DNA of 64,000 bases, taken from the NCBI RefSeq assembly GCF_002909255.1, contig NZ_PIOB01000004.1, positions 124,001 through 188,000 of the forward strand, written 5' to 3'. Numbering within the stretch: the first letter of the stretch is position 1; each line of letters starts with the position of its first letter. The stretch comes from Arenibacter hampyeongensis. Lineage in GTDB: Bacteria; Bacteroidota; Bacteroidia; Flavobacteriales; Flavobacteriaceae. The notes under the pieces were generated by a model, which saw nothing but the letters and a program-made list of their open reading frames with translations, searched no databases and had not been told where the DNA came from. This document shows, piece by piece, positions 62,545 to 64,000 of this stretch. Position numbers and translations under genes: made by a program.

Positions 62545-63375
62545 ATGATAGCACTTGGGAAATATAATAATTTGGAAATATTGAGGGATACTACAGTGGG
62601 TCTCTTTTTGGGTGATGATGAAGATAATGATGTATTGCTGCCTAATAAATATGTGCCGGAAGAATTTGAGATAGGTGACCGCATAGAGGTTTTTTGCTAT
62701 TTGGATCATGAGGAGAGAATTGTGGCCACCACACTAATACCATTTGTCACCGTTGATCAGTTTCAATTGCTTCAGGTAGCAGAAGTGAATGAATACGGTG
62801 CTTTTATGGATTGGGGATTGGAAAAGCATTTGTTGGTTCCTTTTAGGGAACAGCGCAATAAAATGCAAGAAGGTCAATGGTATGTTGTATACTGTTATTT
62901 AGATGAAAAAACGGATAGGTTAGTGGCTTCCAATAAGTTGGATAGGTTTTTGTCCAATGATGACTTAACAGTGAATGCACTGGATCAGGTTGACCTAGTG
63001 GTTACCAGACTTACCGATTTGGGATGGGAGGTAATTATAAACCATAAACATAAAGGTTTGGTCTACGCCAACGAAGTTTTTAAAAAAGTATCCATTGGCG
63101 ATAAATTATTGGGGTATATCAAGAATATTAGACCGGACAATAAGATAGATGTTAGCTTGCAGCCCATAGGGTATAAAAGTTTGGAGCCCGCGGCAAATCT
63201 AATTTATGAAAAACTTGTTTCCAACGGGGGGGTCTTAAATTTACACGACAAATCTGACCCTGAGGATATTAAGAGAATGTTGCAGATGAGCAAGAAAACT
63301 TTTAAAAAGGGTGTTGGAGCATTGTACAAAGAGCGTAAAATAGAAATTAAGTCGGATAGCATTCGCTTAATATAA
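62545..63375 (+). CDS. CvfB-type S1 RNA-binding protein
   Basis: A 276-residue protein in the CvfB/YitL family: two to three S1-like RNA-binding OB domains (about 1-65, 70-135, 145-210), with the typical VAEVNEYGAFMDWGLEKHLLVPFREQ motif, and a C-terminal winged-helix-like domain (SKKTFKKGVGALYKERKIEI). It probably binds RNA and affects transcript processing or translation, but its target is unknown. Gene order menD-DUF2853-CvfB occurs in other Flavobacteriia, from memory. Confidence 0.87.
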   Translation: MIALGKYNNLEILRDTTVGLFLGDDEDNDVLLPNKYVPEEFEIGDRIEVFCYLDHEERIVATTLIPFVTVDQFQLLQVAEVNEYGAFMDWGLEKHLLVPFREQRNKMQEGQWYVVYCYLDEKTDRLVASNKLDRFLSNDDLTVNALDQVDLVVTRLTDLGWEVIINHKHKGLVYANEVFKKVSIGDKLLGYIKNIRPDNKIDVSLQPIGYKSLEPAANLIYEKLVSNGGVLNLHDKSDPEDIKRMLQMSKKTFKKGVGALYKERKIEIKSDSIRLI

Positions 63376-63558
63376 AAATGGCTTTGTTTAAATGAAGGAC
63401 TTTAAAGAAATGAATTTCAATAATTTAAAGATTTTTGGCTTTATTTATTTGTCGTTTTGCAACAAAAACTATTACTTTTACAACAAGCAAGTTTAAAAAC
63501 TTAATTAGTCGATTTATTTTTACTAATTTTAGTACTCATCCCCTAAACAAATAAGACT
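63376..63558. other. Intergenic region before coiled-coil protein gene
   Basis: This 183-bp gap is AT-rich with near-matches to the -7 element (TACTTTTA near 63473). No hairpin, ORF or perfect promoter element was found. Confidence 0.5.
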
Positions 63559-64000
63559 ATGCCATTCATAGAGGAAAGTGATTTATTGGAATTGCATAAA
63601 GATATAGACAAGGCCCAAATCATTAATGAGCGTCTATTGGATCAAATAAAATACAAGAACAAGGAATTAAAGCGAAGCAAGATACAGCGCAACCTATTTG
63701 GTAGCGTTACCGTACTTTTTTTAATTGGCACTTTGGCCGTTTTCTCCTATAATGCTGGATTTATAAGATCATCCAATTTTGAAAATAGAAATAACCTCAG
63801 AAATAATCTCCTGGTATCTATAGATAGCTTGGATGTCATAAAAGCGAGAATTGATAATCTTAAGGAGCAGAATGAAGAACTTAGCCTGGTAAAGGAGTTT
63901 TATTTGGCCAAGAAATTCTTGGATAAAGAAAAGATCTATTCAGTACAGGTTAAATCGTTTGTAGACAATAATATAACCCTTGCATCGGAGTCGCTTAGCA
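63559..64000 (+). CDS. Membrane coiled-coil protein with possible SPOR-like domain (5' part)
   Basis: The ATG at 63559 starts an open frame that reaches the window edge, so about 147 residues are visible. Residues 1-45 are charged and helical (LELHKDIDKAQIINERLLDQ), about 49-68 form one transmembrane helix (VTVLFLIGTLAVFSYNAGF), and about 85-120 are a coiled coil (IDNLKEQNEELSLVKEFY). The last visible part, KIYSVQVKSFVDNN, resembles the start of a SPOR (septal peptidoglycan-binding) domain. A role in cell-division-site binding is a guess to be tested with the rest of the gene. Confidence 0.65.
   Translation, partial: MPFIEESDLLELHKDIDKAQIINERLLDQIKYKNKELKRSKIQRNLFGSVTVLFLIGTLAVFSYNAGFIRSSNFENRNNLRNNLLVSIDSLDVIKARIDNLKEQNEELSLVKEFYLAKKFLDKEKIYSVQVKSFVDNNITLASESLS

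Overview
This window comes from the chromosome of a gliding or marine-type member of the Flavobacteriaceae (Bacteroidetes). Three kinds of evidence support this. Start sites are repeatedly preceded by the Bacteroidetes -7 element TAnnTTTG, in the clearest cases with a TTG 21 nt upstream. Lineage-typical families are present: T9SS-linked CHU_C and PorP/SprF proteins, TonB-dependent receptors, TlpA-like lipoproteins with SPII signals, alpha-E/ATP-grasp proteins and a MenD/MenF cluster. Base composition is moderately AT-rich. No phage, plasmid, CRISPR, rRNA or tRNA gene was seen; it reads as core and lightly accessory chromosome.

Layout. 1-1655: 3' end of a phosphoesterase gene, then a 650-bp patch of dispersed repeats. 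1656-7581: a TonB receptor facing away from a four-gene operon (HPS/KGPDC-like decarboxylase or aldolase, zinc-type dehydrogenase, SDR, TIM-barrel isomerase) that looks like an unassigned sugar or sugar-acid catabolic route; inverted copies of one repeat cassette lie on both sides. 8133-15744: gamma-glutamyltransferase, lipoproteins, an ACP-phosphodiesterase-like protein, glmM, a secreted endonuclease/phosphatase-fold protein and a fatty acid hydroxylase-family membrane protein. 15892-20063: a T9SS-associated trio (small CHU_C adhesin-like protein, PorP/SprF, OmpA/PD40). 20215-26730: an LpxL-type acyltransferase and a rhomboid protease sharing a palindromic divergent promoter, a TlpA-like lipoprotein, an outer-membrane barrel and a large FAD/Fe-S dehydrogenase. 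27056-32463: aroC, two tandem paralogous dicarboxylate/amino-acid symporters, a QEGLA-family metallopeptidase and a 57-residue membrane protein.

32528-40687 (all minus): a TonB-type barrel with a Gly/Tyr-rich partner, an ArsC-like protein, prfB with its programmed +1 frameshift, and the transglutaminase / alpha-E / circularly permuted ATP-grasp cluster. 40915-44750: threonine aldolase, a YegP-like protein, a candidate structured RNA (about 42323-42407), a lone tryptophan-synthase beta-type gene, a thioredoxin-like protein and YbaB. 44944-49510: an oligopeptidase B-like S9 peptidase, then a cysteine-synthase-family gene and an alpha-oxoamine synthase that together fit the capnine/sulfonolipid pathway linked to gliding. 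49711-55387: a second hydroxylase-family protein and topoisomerase IV (parE-parC). 55910-64000: a small secreted protein, a Crp/Fnr regulator, a GNAT/hydrolase pair, the menaquinone genes (hotdog thioesterase, menF, menD), DUF2853, a CvfB-type S1 protein and a truncated coiled-coil/SPOR-like protein.

The observations I find most worth following are the structured RNA after trpB, the sulfonolipid gene pair with its internal terminator and promoter, the uncharacterised sugar operon framed by inverted repeats, and promoters that sit so close to menD and the CvfB gene that their mRNAs should be leaderless.
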